From Sphingopyxis lindanitolerans (GTDB taxonomy: Bacteria; Pseudomonadota; Alphaproteobacteria; Sphingomonadales; Sphingomonadaceae): a stretch of DNA of 64,000 bases. Position 1 is the first letter of the stretch. Every line of letters starts with the position of its first letter. Positions 18,296 to 26,096 of the stretch are shown piece after piece. The translations under genes and the position numbers were made by a program. The stretch covers positions 1,057,251-1,121,250 of the forward strand of contig NZ_CM009578.1 in NCBI RefSeq assembly GCF_002993885.1, given 5' to 3'. The notes under the pieces were generated by a model that saw only the letters and a list, made by a program, of their open reading frames with translations, was not told the DNA's origin and did not search any database.

Positions 18296-20679
18296 GCGCT
18301 TGCTCCCCCGATGCGGCGGCGCAGCGCATCGAGCAACGCGCCGCGATCATAGCGATAGACGGTGTCGTCGTCGGGGCCGATCGGCGCCGCGGACGTCCGC
18401 AGGCGGATCACCGGCACATCATCGCCGTCCTGCGCGCAGACACCCTCGCCCGTCAGGCAGAGCAGCACGTCGGCCGCCTCGTCGGAGCTTTCGGGCACCA
18501 CGCGATAGCCCGCATTGCGGAGGATCGGCGCCAGGAAATTGTCGCCCCAGCCGTCGCGGTCTTCGGCGAGGCGGCACACCAGCGGGCGCGCGGCGGGCGC
18601 AGCGGCGAGGCCGGGCGCATATTGCTCCATCAGCCAGAAGGGATCGACGATCTCGACCGGCTCGCCGCCGACCAGCACGACCCCCGCGATCAGCCCCGGC
18701 GCCGGGGCCGGCTGCGTCACTTCCGGCAGGCGGACGATGTCGATCACCGCCTCGATCGGATAGCAGAGGATCATATGCCCGTCGTGGAGGCGCAGCAGTT
18801 TCAGCGTGCCATGATCCTCGGGCAAGCGCGCAGCGTGGACGGGGAAGATTCCTTCGCCGATCTGGACCTGGACGCGGCCGGCGCTTTCGAACAGCGCGAG
18901 CGCGGGCACTTCCTCGACGCGCTCGATGACCGAGAGGCGAACGCCGCGGGTGCGGCCGCCCACGTCGCGGAAAAGAAGCAGTTGCGCGGCGTTGCGCTCG
19001 GCGGCCGCGCTGGCGTCGGCCTCGGCGGCGCGATCGCGCTCGCGCCCGGCTTCCGACGCATCGATCGCGGCGGCGGCGAGGATGCCCTGGACGTCGAGCA
19101 GCAGCACCGGACGGCCGTTGTCGGGAAGCGTCGTACCCGCATAAAGCCCGGTCGCCATGATCATCGGCGCCGCGGGCTTGATCACCAGTTCCTCATGGTC
19201 GTGGATCGCCGCGACGCTGAGCGCATAGCTTTGCCCCTGCCCCGGCCGGACGAGGACGAGCGCGCGATCCTCGACATCGTCGTCGGGGTCGCGTTCGCGG
19301 CCGAGCACGGTTTCGAGGCGAAGCAGCGGAAAGGGTTCGCCGCGCACGGTGACGAGTTCGCCGCCGCCGACGCGCTCAATGCGGACGCTGTCGCTCGTCT
19401 CGAGCAGGATTTCCCGCACCGCGCCGCGCGGAATCGCGAAATACTGCCCCGCCGCGCGGACCATCAGGCCCGAGATGATCGTCAGCGTCATCGGAACGCG
19501 CAGCACGATCGCCAGCCCGCGGCCTTCGTCATTGCGCAGATCGACGACCCCGCCGATCTTCTCGACGTTCGCCTTGACGATGTCCATGCCGACGCCGCGG
19601 CCCGAGATGGAGGTGATCTTCGATGCGGTCGAGAAGCCGGGGCGAAAGATCAGGTCGAGCTTTTCGCGCGGGGTCAGCGCCCGCGCGTCGGCCGCCGACA
19701 GCAGCCGCGCCGACATTGCTTTGTGGACCAGAGCGTCGGGCGACAGGCCGCGCCCGTCGTCGCGCACTTCGATCTCGATCTGGTTGCCCGACTGGCGCGC
19801 CGAAACCGCGATGGTGGCGGTAATCTCCTTGCCCGCGGCGACACGGTCGTCGAGGCTCTCGACGCCATGATCGATCGCGTTGCGGACGATGTGGATCAGC
19901 GGGTCGCGGATATTCTCCATCATCTCGCGATCGAGTTCGACCTCGCCGCCGCTGGTGGCGAAGCGGACCTTCTTGCCGAGATCCTGCGCCAGATCGCGCA
20001 CGATGCGCGGCAGCGGCGCGAACAGCTTGTCGATGCGCTGCATCCGCATCTGGCTGACCGACTGGCGCATCCCCGCGATCGAATCCGACAGACGATCGAA
20101 CGAAGCGATCAGCGACGGATCGGCGCCCGATTCGCGGAGCATGCGCGCGAATTCGTTGCGCGCGAGGACGATGTCGGTGACCCCGGTCATCACGCTGTCG
20201 AGCAAAGGCAGCGGCACGCGGATCGAGCGCCAGCCCTGCGGGTCGGTCGCCAGATCCTCCTCGCGGCGAAGCGGAATCTCACCGGATCCCGATGGGTCTT
20301 CGGCAGGCGCGCCGGTGGCCGCGAGCCCGGCGATCACCTCGCCATCGTCGCCCACCGGCTCGGCGCCGCCCTTGCCGAGCGCTTCGCAAAGCACCGACAG
20401 CCGGTCGACAATCGCAAGGACCGCGGTCACCAGCGCTGCGTCGGCGGCGCGGTTGCCGCGGCGCACCTGGTCGAGCGCATCTTCCGCCGCATGCGACAGC
20501 GCCGTGACGCGCGGCAGCGACAGGAAGCCCGAACTGCCCTTGATCGTGTGGACGAGGCGGAAGATCGCATCGAGCTGCGCGCGGTCGGCGGGGTCCGCCT
20601 CCCACGCGACAAGCGCCCCGCCGGCCTCGGCAAGGATTTCCGCCGTTTCGGCGAGAAAATCGTTCAGCAGATCGTCCAT
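18292..20679 (-). CDS. cheA: Chemotaxis histidine kinase CheA with extra C-terminal domains
   Basis: 795-residue CheA. P1 phosphotransfer domain (1-105) with His44 in LVHTIKGSSGF; no recognisable P2, only a short linker (105-150); dimerisation region (about 155-225); ATPase domain with HIVRNAIDHGVE (N box, 263-274), DDGRGLS (307-313), LIFRPGFST and GRGVGMDIVK (360-369); first CheW-like P5 domain (about 402-545). Then come a second CheW-like region (about 565-690) and a receiver-like tail (about 699-790) in which the place of the phosphoacceptor Asp (ADVLLCLTGEG, 736-746) has no suitable acid. The ATG at 20679 is preferred over 20727 because P1 starts there. The gene starts 124 bp after chpT. 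Confidence 0.94.
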   Translation of the reverse strand: MDDLLNDFLAETAEILAEAGGALVAWEADPADRAQLDAIFRLVHTIKGSSGFLSLPRVTALSHAAEDALDQVRRGNRAADAALVTAVLAIVDRLSVLCEALGKGGAEPVGDDGEVIAGLAATGAPAEDPSGSGEIPLRREEDLATDPQGWRSIRVPLPLLDSVMTGVTDIVLARNEFARMLRESGADPSLIASFDRLSDSIAGMRQSVSQMRMQRIDKLFAPLPRIVRDLAQDLGKKVRFATSGGEVELDREMMENIRDPLIHIVRNAIDHGVESLDDRVAAGKEITATIAVSARQSGNQIEIEVRDDGRGLSPDALVHKAMSARLLSAADARALTPREKLDLIFRPGFSTASKITSISGRGVGMDIVKANVEKIGGVVDLRNDEGRGLAIVLRVPMTLTIISGLMVRAAGQYFAIPRGAVREILLETSDSVRIERVGGGELVTVRGEPFPLLRLETVLGRERDPDDDVEDRALVLVRPGQGQSYALSVAAIHDHEELVIKPAAPMIMATGLYAGTTLPDNGRPVLLLDVQGILAAAAIDASEAGRERDRAAEADASAAAERNAAQLLLFRDVGGRTRGVRLSVIERVEEVPALALFESAGRVQVQIGEGIFPVHAARLPEDHGTLKLLRLHDGHMILCYPIEAVIDIVRLPEVTQPAPAPGLIAGVVLVGGEPVEIVDPFWLMEQYAPGLAAAPAARPLVCRLAEDRDGWGDNFLAPILRNAGYRVVPESSDEAADVLLCLTGEGVCAQDGDDVPVIRLRTSAAPIGPDDDTVYRYDRGALLDALRRRIGGASA

Positions 20680-20726
20680 CGAGTGTCGGTGCGCCCCAAA
20701 AATTCGAGGCTTCACCATGGCGGACA

Positions 20727-20734
20727 ATGGTTAA
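20727..20734 (-). promoter_or_regulatory. TTAACCAT, candidate CtrA half-site before cheA
   Basis: On the cheA strand the octamer TTAACCAT lies 48-55 bp upstream of the chosen cheA ATG, in the 123-bp gap after chpT. TTAACC is the conserved half of CtrA sites (TTAA-N7-TTAA) in Alphaproteobacteria; no second TTAA at seven-base spacing is present. Confidence 0.35.
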
Positions 20735-20802
20735 TGGAGGGTTTGTTTCGCGAAAATGGGACCGATTATTGCGCGCCCCGAAGCCCTGACGGGATTGGGC
20801 CT

Positions 20803-21456
20803 TCAGCGCCCCTTCAGCACCGCCCCGACGAGCAGCGAGGTCGGCGTTTCGCGGGCCAGCATCACCGTCCCGCCATTCTGCTTCGCGACCGCCTGGACGA
20901 GTACCGCCGGCGCGGTGCGCGAGGTCATCGCGCTGGCGCCTTCGCCCTCGGCCAGGATGCGTTCGACATCGGCGTCGAGGAACAGGCGCTCGGCCTCGAC
21001 ATGCAAGGCGATTTCGATGCCGCCCCCCGGATGGGCGTCCTGGTTTTCGCAGCCGACGTCGAGCCGCCCGCCGCGTACCAGCGCGTCGACGAGCAGCAAC
21101 GACAGGTTGAGGATGATCTTGACCGCGGGCTTGGGCAGCGGATCGGTGCCGATCATCCAGTTGAGGTCGATCGCGCGGTCGCCGATGATCCCCTGAATCG
21201 CCGACCTCGCCTCGTCGGCAGGAACGCGCTCGCCGAAACCGCCCGCCGAACCGAAAGCAAGGCGAAAGAATTTGAGCTTGTTCGCCGACGTCCGCGCGCT
21301 CTGTTCGAGCAGGTCGATGCAACGCGCGCGCATTTCGGGGTCTTTTTCGTCGGCCAGCAGCTCAAGGCCGTTGGCAAAGGCCCCGACCGGGCTCAGCAGA
21401 TCGTGGCACAGCCGCGAGGCCAGCATGGAGGCGAAATCGACGCGGTCGTCGGACAT
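20803..21456 (-). CDS. chpT: Histidine phosphotransferase ChpT
   Basis: 217-residue dimeric phosphotransfer protein that passes phosphate from CckA to CtrA and CpdR. The N-terminal helical hairpin carries the acceptor His18 in ASRLCHDLLSPVGAFANGLE, matching the ChpT pattern CHDLxSP; the rest is the degenerate Bergerat-like fold without ATP-binding motifs. The ATG at 21456 gives the normal family length (the ORF extends upstream to 21519). It sits immediately upstream of cheA and the other che genes on the same strand, and is divergent from rluD. Its partner cckA is at 4516-6960. Confidence 0.9.
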   Translation of the reverse strand: MSDDRVDFASMLASRLCHDLLSPVGAFANGLELLADEKDPEMRARCIDLLEQSARTSANKLKFFRLAFGSAGGFGERVPADEARSAIQGIIGDRAIDLNWMIGTDPLPKPAVKIILNLSLLLVDALVRGGRLDVGCENQDAHPGGGIEIALHVEAERLFLDADVERILAEGEGASAMTSRTAPAVLVQAVAKQNGGTVMLARETPTSLLVGAVLKGR

Positions 21457-21519
21457 GGCTGAACAGGCTCCCCGCAGGCCGGATGCGTCCGGCTCGCGCC
21501 TGCTCCCTAGGGCAGGCAT

Positions 21520-21527
21520 ATGGTTAA
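21520..21527 (-). promoter_or_regulatory. TTAACCAT, candidate CtrA half-site before chpT
   Basis: The same octamer as upstream of cheA, in the same orientation relative to the gene, 64-71 bp before the chpT ATG in the chpT-rluD divergent region. No second half-site at seven-base spacing. Confidence 0.35.
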
Positions 21528-21590
21528 GGGCAAGGGAGAAGCCGAACGCCCCTTCTTGAAAAGCGGCACCCCCAACCCATATCGCGGTCG

Positions 21591-22547
21591 ATGTTGGGGG
21601 ACGACGAGATACTGACCGTGATGCTTGCCGACGGCGCGGCCGGGCTGCGGCTCGACCGGGCGCTGGCAGAGGCGCTCCCCGACCTTTCGCGCGAACGGCT
21701 GAAGACGCTGATCAAGGGCGGCCGCGTATCGGACGGCCGCGGAATCATATTGTGGGATCCATCGGCCAAGGCCCCGGCCCCGGCGACGCTGGCGGTCCGC
21801 CTGCCCGCCCCCACTCCCGCGCACAATGTCGCGCAGGATCTGGACCTCGTCATCGCCTTTGAGGACGACCATCTGATCGTCGTCGACAAACCCGCGGGGA
21901 TGGTCGTCCACCCGGCGGCGGGCAATCTCGACGGCACGCTGGTCAACGCGCTGCTCCACCATTGCGCGGGGCAGCTTTCGGGGATCGGCGGCGTCGCTCG
22001 CCCCGGCATCGTCCACCGCATCGATAAGGACACCAGCGGGCTGATCGTCGCCGCGAAGCACGACAAGGCGCACGAAGGCCTCGCCAGACAATTCGCGGCG
22101 CACAGCATCGACCGCCGCTACCTCGCGCTCGCCACCGGCCGCCCGATGCCTGCCAGCGGCACCATCGACGCGGCGCTGGGCCGGTCGAGTAGCAACCGCA
22201 AGAAGATGGCGGTGGTCGCCGAAGGACGCGGCAAGCATGCGATCACCCATTATCGGACGATCGAGCCGCTGAAGGGCGCGACGCTGGTCGAATGCCGGCT
22301 GGAAACCGGGCGCACGCATCAGGTGCGCGTCCATATGGCGCATATCGGCCATCCGCTGGTCGGCGACCCGGCCTATGGCCGCGCCAGAAAGCCGCTGTCG
22401 GATATATTAAAAGCGCGTAATTTCGCGCGCCAGGCGTTGCACGCGGCCCATTTGGGCTTTATTCATCCAGTGACCGGTAACAAGGTCGCGCTCGACAGCG
22501 GCCTCCCCCATGACATGCGGGAACTGATCGACGAACTGCACGTTTAG
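21591..22547 (+). CDS. rluD: RluA/RluD-family 23S rRNA pseudouridine synthase
   Basis: 318-residue pseudouridine synthase. An N-terminal S4-like RNA-binding domain (LRLDRALAEALPDLSRERLKTLI, residues about 18-70) precedes the catalytic domain with HRIDKDTSGL (catalytic Asp), the lead-in VVDKPAGMVVHPAAG, and GRTHQVRVHMAHIGHPLVGD. The S4 domain and length match RluD, which modifies positions 1911/1915/1917 in helix 69; assignment to RluD instead of RluC is by this architecture only. It starts at the ATG at 21591, divergent from chpT, and is followed by rpoH after 78 bp. Confidence 0.88.
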   Translation: MLGDDEILTVMLADGAAGLRLDRALAEALPDLSRERLKTLIKGGRVSDGRGIILWDPSAKAPAPATLAVRLPAPTPAHNVAQDLDLVIAFEDDHLIVVDKPAGMVVHPAAGNLDGTLVNALLHHCAGQLSGIGGVARPGIVHRIDKDTSGLIVAAKHDKAHEGLARQFAAHSIDRRYLALATGRPMPASGTIDAALGRSSSNRKKMAVVAEGRGKHAITHYRTIEPLKGATLVECRLETGRTHQVRVHMAHIGHPLVGDPAYGRARKPLSDILKARNFARQALHAAHLGFIHPVTGNKVALDSGLPHDMRELIDELHV

Positions 22548-22567
22548 GTTTCGAATGAAAATCTATT

Positions 22568-22596
22568 TTGACGCACCGGGCAAACGGGCGCAAGAT
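22568..22596 (+). promoter_or_regulatory. Possible sigma-70 type promoter of rpoH
   Basis: TTGACG (22568-22573), a 17-bp spacer and CAAGAT (22591-22596) lie 30 bp before the rpoH ATG. The -35 and the spacing are good, the -10 is moderate. Confidence 0.5.
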
Positions 22597-22625
22597 GATT
22601 TCAGGTTTTAGGGAAGACACTCTCC

Positions 22626-23528
22626 ATGGCTAATAAAAGCAACGTCCCGGCCACGGTGCCCGCGCTCGGCGGTGAGGCGAGCCTGAACCGCTACCTGGCC
22701 GAAATCCGCAAATTTCCGCTGCTGACGCCCGAGCAGGAATATATGCTCGCGCGGCGTTTTCAGGAGCATGGCGACAATGAGGCCGCGGCCCAGCTCGTCA
22801 CCTCGCACCTCCGCCTCGTCGCGAAGATCGCGATGGGCTATCGCGGCTATGGCCTGCCGGTCAGCGAGTTGATCAGCGAAGGCAATATCGGCCTGATGCA
22901 GGGGGTGAAGAAATTCGACCCCGAACGCGGCTTCCGCCTCGCCACCTATGCGATGTGGTGGATTCGCGCTTCGATCCAGGAATTCATCCTGCGCTCGTGG
23001 AGCCTCGTGAAGATGGGCACCACCGCGGCGCAGAAGAAGCTGTTCTTCAACCTCCGCCGGATGAAGAACAACCTCGAAGCGTTCGAGGACGGCGACCTGA
23101 CTCCCGAACATCTCACCAAGATCGCGACCGACCTCGGCGTGACCGAGGAAGAGGTCACCAGCATGAACCGCCGCATGGCGATGGGCGGCGACACGTCGCT
23201 GAACGTCCCGATGGGCGAGGATGGCGACAGCCAGTGGCAGGATTTGCTCGGCGACGAGGGCCCGTTGCAGGACGAGCGTGTCGCCGAGGCGCAGGAACGC
23301 GACGTGCGCCATTCGCTGCTGAGCGAAGCGCTGGAGACGCTCAACGAGCGCGAGCGCCACATCCTCACCGAACGTCGCCTGACCGACGACCCCAAGACGC
23401 TCGAGGATTTGAGCCAGGTCTATGACGTCAGCCGCGAACGCGTGCGCCAGATCGAGGTGCGCGCTTTCGAGAAGCTGCAAAAGGCGATGCTCAAGCTGGC
23501 GGGCGACCGGCGGCTGATCAACGCCTGA
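22626..23528 (+). CDS. rpoH: RNA polymerase sigma-32 factor RpoH
   Basis: 300-residue heat-shock sigma factor. Region 1.2 begins at LNRYLAEIRKFPLLTPEQEYMLARRF; region 2 contains SHLRLVAKIAMGYRGYGLPVSELISEGNIGLMQ and FRLATYAMWWIRASIQEFILRSWS when read through; the RpoH-box-like KKLFFNLRRMK follows at about 137-147; region 4 ends with LEDLSQVYDVSRERVRQIEVRAFEKL, the -35 recognition helix. The ATG at 22626 is clear. It directs transcription of chaperone and protease genes after heat stress. Some Alphaproteobacteria have two RpoH paralogues; which one this is cannot be told here. Confidence 0.97.
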   Translation: MANKSNVPATVPALGGEASLNRYLAEIRKFPLLTPEQEYMLARRFQEHGDNEAAAQLVTSHLRLVAKIAMGYRGYGLPVSELISEGNIGLMQGVKKFDPERGFRLATYAMWWIRASIQEFILRSWSLVKMGTTAAQKKLFFNLRRMKNNLEAFEDGDLTPEHLTKIATDLGVTEEEVTSMNRRMAMGGDTSLNVPMGEDGDSQWQDLLGDEGPLQDERVAEAQERDVRHSLLSEALETLNERERHILTERRLTDDPKTLEDLSQVYDVSRERVRQIEVRAFEKLQKAMLKLAGDRRLINA

Positions 23529-23583
23529 GCGAAAAGATCGCGGGGGCCATCGTGCCGGACTTTTCCGGCGAAGGAGAATTGCC

Positions 23584-23970
23584 ATGCGCGTCATTCCCCT
23601 CGCTCTCGCGGCGCTCGCCCTCTCCGTTCCCGTCACCGCCGCCGAGGCCCCGGCGAGGGTGACGGTGACGCTCGCGAATTTCAGCTTCACCCCCGCCGAC
23701 CTCCACCTCCATGCCGGGCAGCCGGTGACGATCCATTTCGTCAACGATGGTTCGGGCGGACATGATTTCACCGCCGCGGAATTCTTTGCCGCCGCGACGA
23801 TGGACGCCGCGAACCGCGCGCGCGTCGACGGCGCCAAGGGCCGCGTTTCGCTCGGCAAGGGCGAAAGCCGCGACGTGACGCTGACCCCGCGCGCGGGCAC
23901 CTACAAGGTGCACTGCTCGCACTTCATGCACTCGACGATGGGCATGACGGGCAAGCTGGTGGTCGACTGA
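23584..23970 (+). CDS. Periplasmic cupredoxin-like copper protein
   Basis: 128-residue exported protein. Signal peptide (MRVIPLALAALALSVPVTAAEA), then a plastocyanin/azurin-type beta barrel: VTLANFSFTPADLHLHAGQPVTIHFVN, first ligand His in GGHDF, and the C-terminal ligand loop VHCSHFMHSTMGM with Cys, His and Met, the normal type-1 copper set. GGAGAA-like purines (GAAGGAGAATTGCC) precede the ATG at 23584. The role is probably electron transfer or copper binding in the periplasm; the partner is unknown. It lies 55 bp after rpoH and is followed by a palindromic repeat. Confidence 0.9.
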   Translation: MRVIPLALAALALSVPVTAAEAPARVTVTLANFSFTPADLHLHAGQPVTIHFVNDGSGGHDFTAAEFFAAATMDAANRARVDGAKGRVSLGKGESRDVTLTPRAGTYKVHCSHFMHSTMGMTGKLVVD

Positions 23971-24017
23971 GGCGACGGTTGGAAGACGCCGTTCTGGAAT
24001 AATCTGGAATAAAGCGC

Positions 24018-24102
24018 CGTGTCCCCGCGAAGGCGGGGACCCATCACCGGCCGGCTCAGCATGGCACGAACCGGAGATGGGCCCCCGCCTGCGCGGGAGC
24101 CA
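24018..24102. repeat. Palindromic repeat, CCCCGCGAAGGCGGGG family, copy 1
   Basis: Two inverted arms: GTGTCCCCGCGAAGGCGGGG followed by ACCCATCACCGG (24019-24050), and the reverse complement version CCGGAGATGGGCCCCCGCCT onward (24071-24102), with a 20-bp middle. Each arm is a hairpin by itself and the arms can pair with each other. It separates the cupredoxin gene from the convergent outer-membrane gene. The same design recurs at 31868-31953. Confidence 0.85.
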
Positions 24103-24125
24103 TAGCCTTTTAAGCTCGCTGAGGG

Positions 24126-24920
24126 TTAAAAGCGTCGCGCATATCCGGCATAGATTTGAAGATCGGGACTATCGCGATTGAGCCCGACGTTCACGCCCGC
24201 ATCCCACTGGCTGTCATCGTCGGGTTGCCACCCCGCCGAAACCCCCGCGAGCCACTCGGTCGTGCGCCCCACCGGATCGCGGTCGCGGGTGACGGAAACT
24301 TCGGTCGACACCGAAACCGTATCCGACAGATCGAAACCCAGCCCCGCGACGGTGCCATAGGCGAGATGCCGCCCATTGCCGTCGCTATCGACCGCGGCAT
24401 CGATATGCGGCGTCAGGCCGATCGACACCGGCCCCGCCTCGATCCCGACCGGTACGAGCAGCCCCGCGCCCCAATCCCCCGCCCCCACGCCGCTGCCGCC
24501 GGTCGGCAGGCTGGCATAGGGCATGGCGGCGATCGAAAAGCCCGACCCATCGGGGTTGCGCAGATTCTGGCGAAGCGCGAGCGTCACATCGCCGGAGCGC
24601 GTTCGCTTGGCCGTGGTGCCGAGCACCGCGTCGCGTTCGCGGACATGACCGATCGCGGTCCAGCCGACCTGCGCCTCCAGCGACGATGTCAGGCCGACGC
24701 GGACGAGCGCCTCACCGGCCAGGATCGTGTCGGTTCGTTGCGGGCCGTCATCCTCGCGCGTCCAGTCGCCCAGCCCAAGCTCGAAAACCACCTCGCCCGG
24801 CGCGACGGTGCAGGCCGGCGTCCCGAGACCGGGGCGATCGGGGCAAAGGTCGCGTCCCTCGCTCGCCATCGCGGGGGCGCTGGCGGTCAGGGCGACGAGG
24901 AGACAGAGGCGACGAAACAT
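24126..24920 (-). CDS. Outer-membrane barrel protein, MetA-pathway transporter-like
   Basis: 264-residue exported protein. Signal peptide (MFRRLCLLVALTASAPAMA) with ATG at 24920, then two Cys in the mature N-terminus (DLCPDRPGLGTPACTV), then about ten amphipathic beta strands with alternating residues, and a C-terminal ARRF ending in Phe, typical for BAM-dependent outer-membrane barrels. The phrase CPDRPGLGTPACTVAPGEVVFELG and following strands resemble the family described as phenol MetA-pathway transporters (PF13557); substrate is unknown. It is convergent with the cupredoxin gene and divergent from mtgA (65 bp). Confidence 0.8.
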   Translation of the reverse strand: MFRRLCLLVALTASAPAMASEGRDLCPDRPGLGTPACTVAPGEVVFELGLGDWTREDDGPQRTDTILAGEALVRVGLTSSLEAQVGWTAIGHVRERDAVLGTTAKRTRSGDVTLALRQNLRNPDGSGFSIAAMPYASLPTGGSGVGAGDWGAGLLVPVGIEAGPVSIGLTPHIDAAVDSDGNGRHLAYGTVAGLGFDLSDTVSVSTEVSVTRDRDPVGRTTEWLAGVSAGWQPDDDSQWDAGVNVGLNRDSPDLQIYAGYARRF

Positions 24921-24985
24921 CAAGCGATCCTTCCTGGCCGCGATGGGGACTTTTCCTTCGCGCCGCGCTGGACTAGGCGAGATCG

Positions 24986-25699
24986 ATGCGAAGGAAAAGC
25001 GGGGCAGGCAGCAAATTCACCATCGGGCGGCTCTGGAAGTCGGCCGCCAAACTGCTCATCGGTTTCATCCTTTTCTCGGTCCTGTGGGTACTGCTCTACG
25101 CACTCGTGCCGCCGCCGGTGACCATCACCATGCTCACCGACGGCAACGGCATCACCAAGGACTGGACCGGCCTGTCGCATATCGACCGCAACATGGTGCG
25201 CGCCGTGATCGCCGCCGAGGACGGCAAATTCTGCGCCCACGACGGCTTCGACCGCGAAGCGATCGAACAGGCGATCGAGCGCAACGCCAAGGGCAAGCGA
25301 ATCCGCGGCGGATCGACGATCAGCCAGCAGACCGCAAAAAATGTCTTCCTGTGGCAGGGCAGCGGCTGGACCCGCTATATCCGCAAGGTGCCCGAGGTGT
25401 GGTTCACCTTCCTGATCGAAAAAATCTGGGGCAAGCGGCGGATCATGGAGGTCTACCTGAACGTCGCCGAGACCGGCCTTGGCACCTATGGCGTCGAGGC
25501 GGGAGCGCGGCGTTATTTCAACCATGGCGCCAGCAAGCTGACCCCGCAGGAAGCGGCACGCATCGCCGCGATCCTGCCGCTGCCGAAAAAGCGCGAGGCG
25601 GTCAGCCCGTCAGGCTTCACCCGCCGCTACGGCAACTCGATCCGCGCGCGCATCGGGGTCGTCGGGCGCGACGGGCTGGATGGGTGTGTTTATAAATAA
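24986..25699 (+). CDS. mtgA: Monofunctional biosynthetic peptidoglycan transglycosylase
   Basis: 237-residue inner-membrane enzyme with a GT51 domain that polymerises lipid II into glycan strands. One N-terminal transmembrane segment (LLIGFILFSVLWVLLYALV, about 21-40), then the conserved blocks VIAAEDGKFCAHDGFD (catalytic Glu), RGGSTISQQTAKNVFLW and KRRIMEVYLNVAETGLGTYG. No transpeptidase domain follows, which fits MtgA and not a class A PBP. Start ATG at 24986. The stop codon is followed after three bases by a 28-bp near-perfect palindrome. Confidence 0.96.
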   Translation: MRRKSGAGSKFTIGRLWKSAAKLLIGFILFSVLWVLLYALVPPPVTITMLTDGNGITKDWTGLSHIDRNMVRAVIAAEDGKFCAHDGFDREAIEQAIERNAKGKRIRGGSTISQQTAKNVFLWQGSGWTRYIRKVPEVWFTFLIEKIWGKRRIMEVYLNVAETGLGTYGVEAGARRYFNHGASKLTPQEAARIAAILPLPKKREAVSPSGFTRRYGNSIRARIGVVGRDGLDGCVYK

Positions 25700-25702
25700 G
25701 CC

Positions 25703-25730
25703 GATTATGTCGTTTGCAAACAACATAATC
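25703..25730. repeat. Near-perfect 28-bp palindrome after mtgA
   Basis: Arms GATTATGT and ACATAATC enclose GTTTGC/GCAAAC with a single mismatched pair (position 9 against 20). It is much more AT-rich than its surroundings. It may act as an RNA hairpin ending mtgA transcription (no U-tract follows) or as a protein-binding site. This is a single copy as far as I can see. Confidence 0.6.
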
Positions 25731-25785
25731 CCCATAAATGAGACCGCTTTGGAGCGGGAAACGTCCATGAAGGATTGCACTGATG

Positions 25786-25902
25786 CCCCCTCCCGCAAGC
25801 GGGAGGGGCAGCGAGACTTGCGAACTTGTTCGCTAGCCGCAGCGGGGTGGGCCATTGCGACGTTGCTGCCCACCCCCATCCCCTCCCGCCTGCGGGAGGG
25901 GA
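25786..25902. repeat. Palindromic repeat, CCCCTCCCGC family, copy 1
   Basis: Hairpin CCCCTCCCGC-AA-GCGGGAGGGG (25787-25808) and a second one with CCTG loop region (25880-25901), with an intervening stretch containing GACTTGCGAACTTGTTCGCTAG and CGGGGTGGGCC. The intervening stretch is nearly the same as in the repeat at 50191-50345, in the same orientation. It lies in the gene-free 397 bp between mtgA and the J-domain gene, which otherwise holds the palindrome at 25703 and the repeat at 25944. Confidence 0.85.
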
Positions 25903-25943
25903 GAGCAGCCGTCCGCAATCAGTCGATTGCAGGCTTTAAACCT

Positions 25944-26047
25944 CGTCATGCTGAACTTGTTTCAGCATCCATGGCCTGCGTTCTCGTCAAGCGCCGCGCT
26001 GAAGGAGACGTCCGGCCATGGACCCTGAAACAAGTTCAGGGTGACGA
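25944..26047. repeat. Palindromic repeat, CTGAACTTGTTTCAG family, copy 1
   Basis: Inverted arms CGTCATGCTGAACTTGTTTC...AGCATCCATGGCC (25944-25976) and GGCCATGGACCCTGAAACAAGT...TCAGGGTGACG (26014-26047). Each arm contains a small dyad TGAACTTGTTTCA. A second copy is at 39861-39963. Both copies lie downstream of plus-strand genes and before minus-strand genes. Confidence 0.85.
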
Positions 26048-26096
26048 TGAAAGAGATGTCGGTTTTCGGTCGCTAACCGGCAGCGTCGTTCGCCCG

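Noticed and set aside
25703..25730. The 28-bp palindrome considered as a chromosome-dimer-resolution (dif) site because of its length and the CATAAT/ATTATG halves.
   Set aside because: dif sites have CATAA-N6-TTATG (halves facing inward); here the halves are reversed (TTATG outside left, CATAA outside right) and the centre does not fit.
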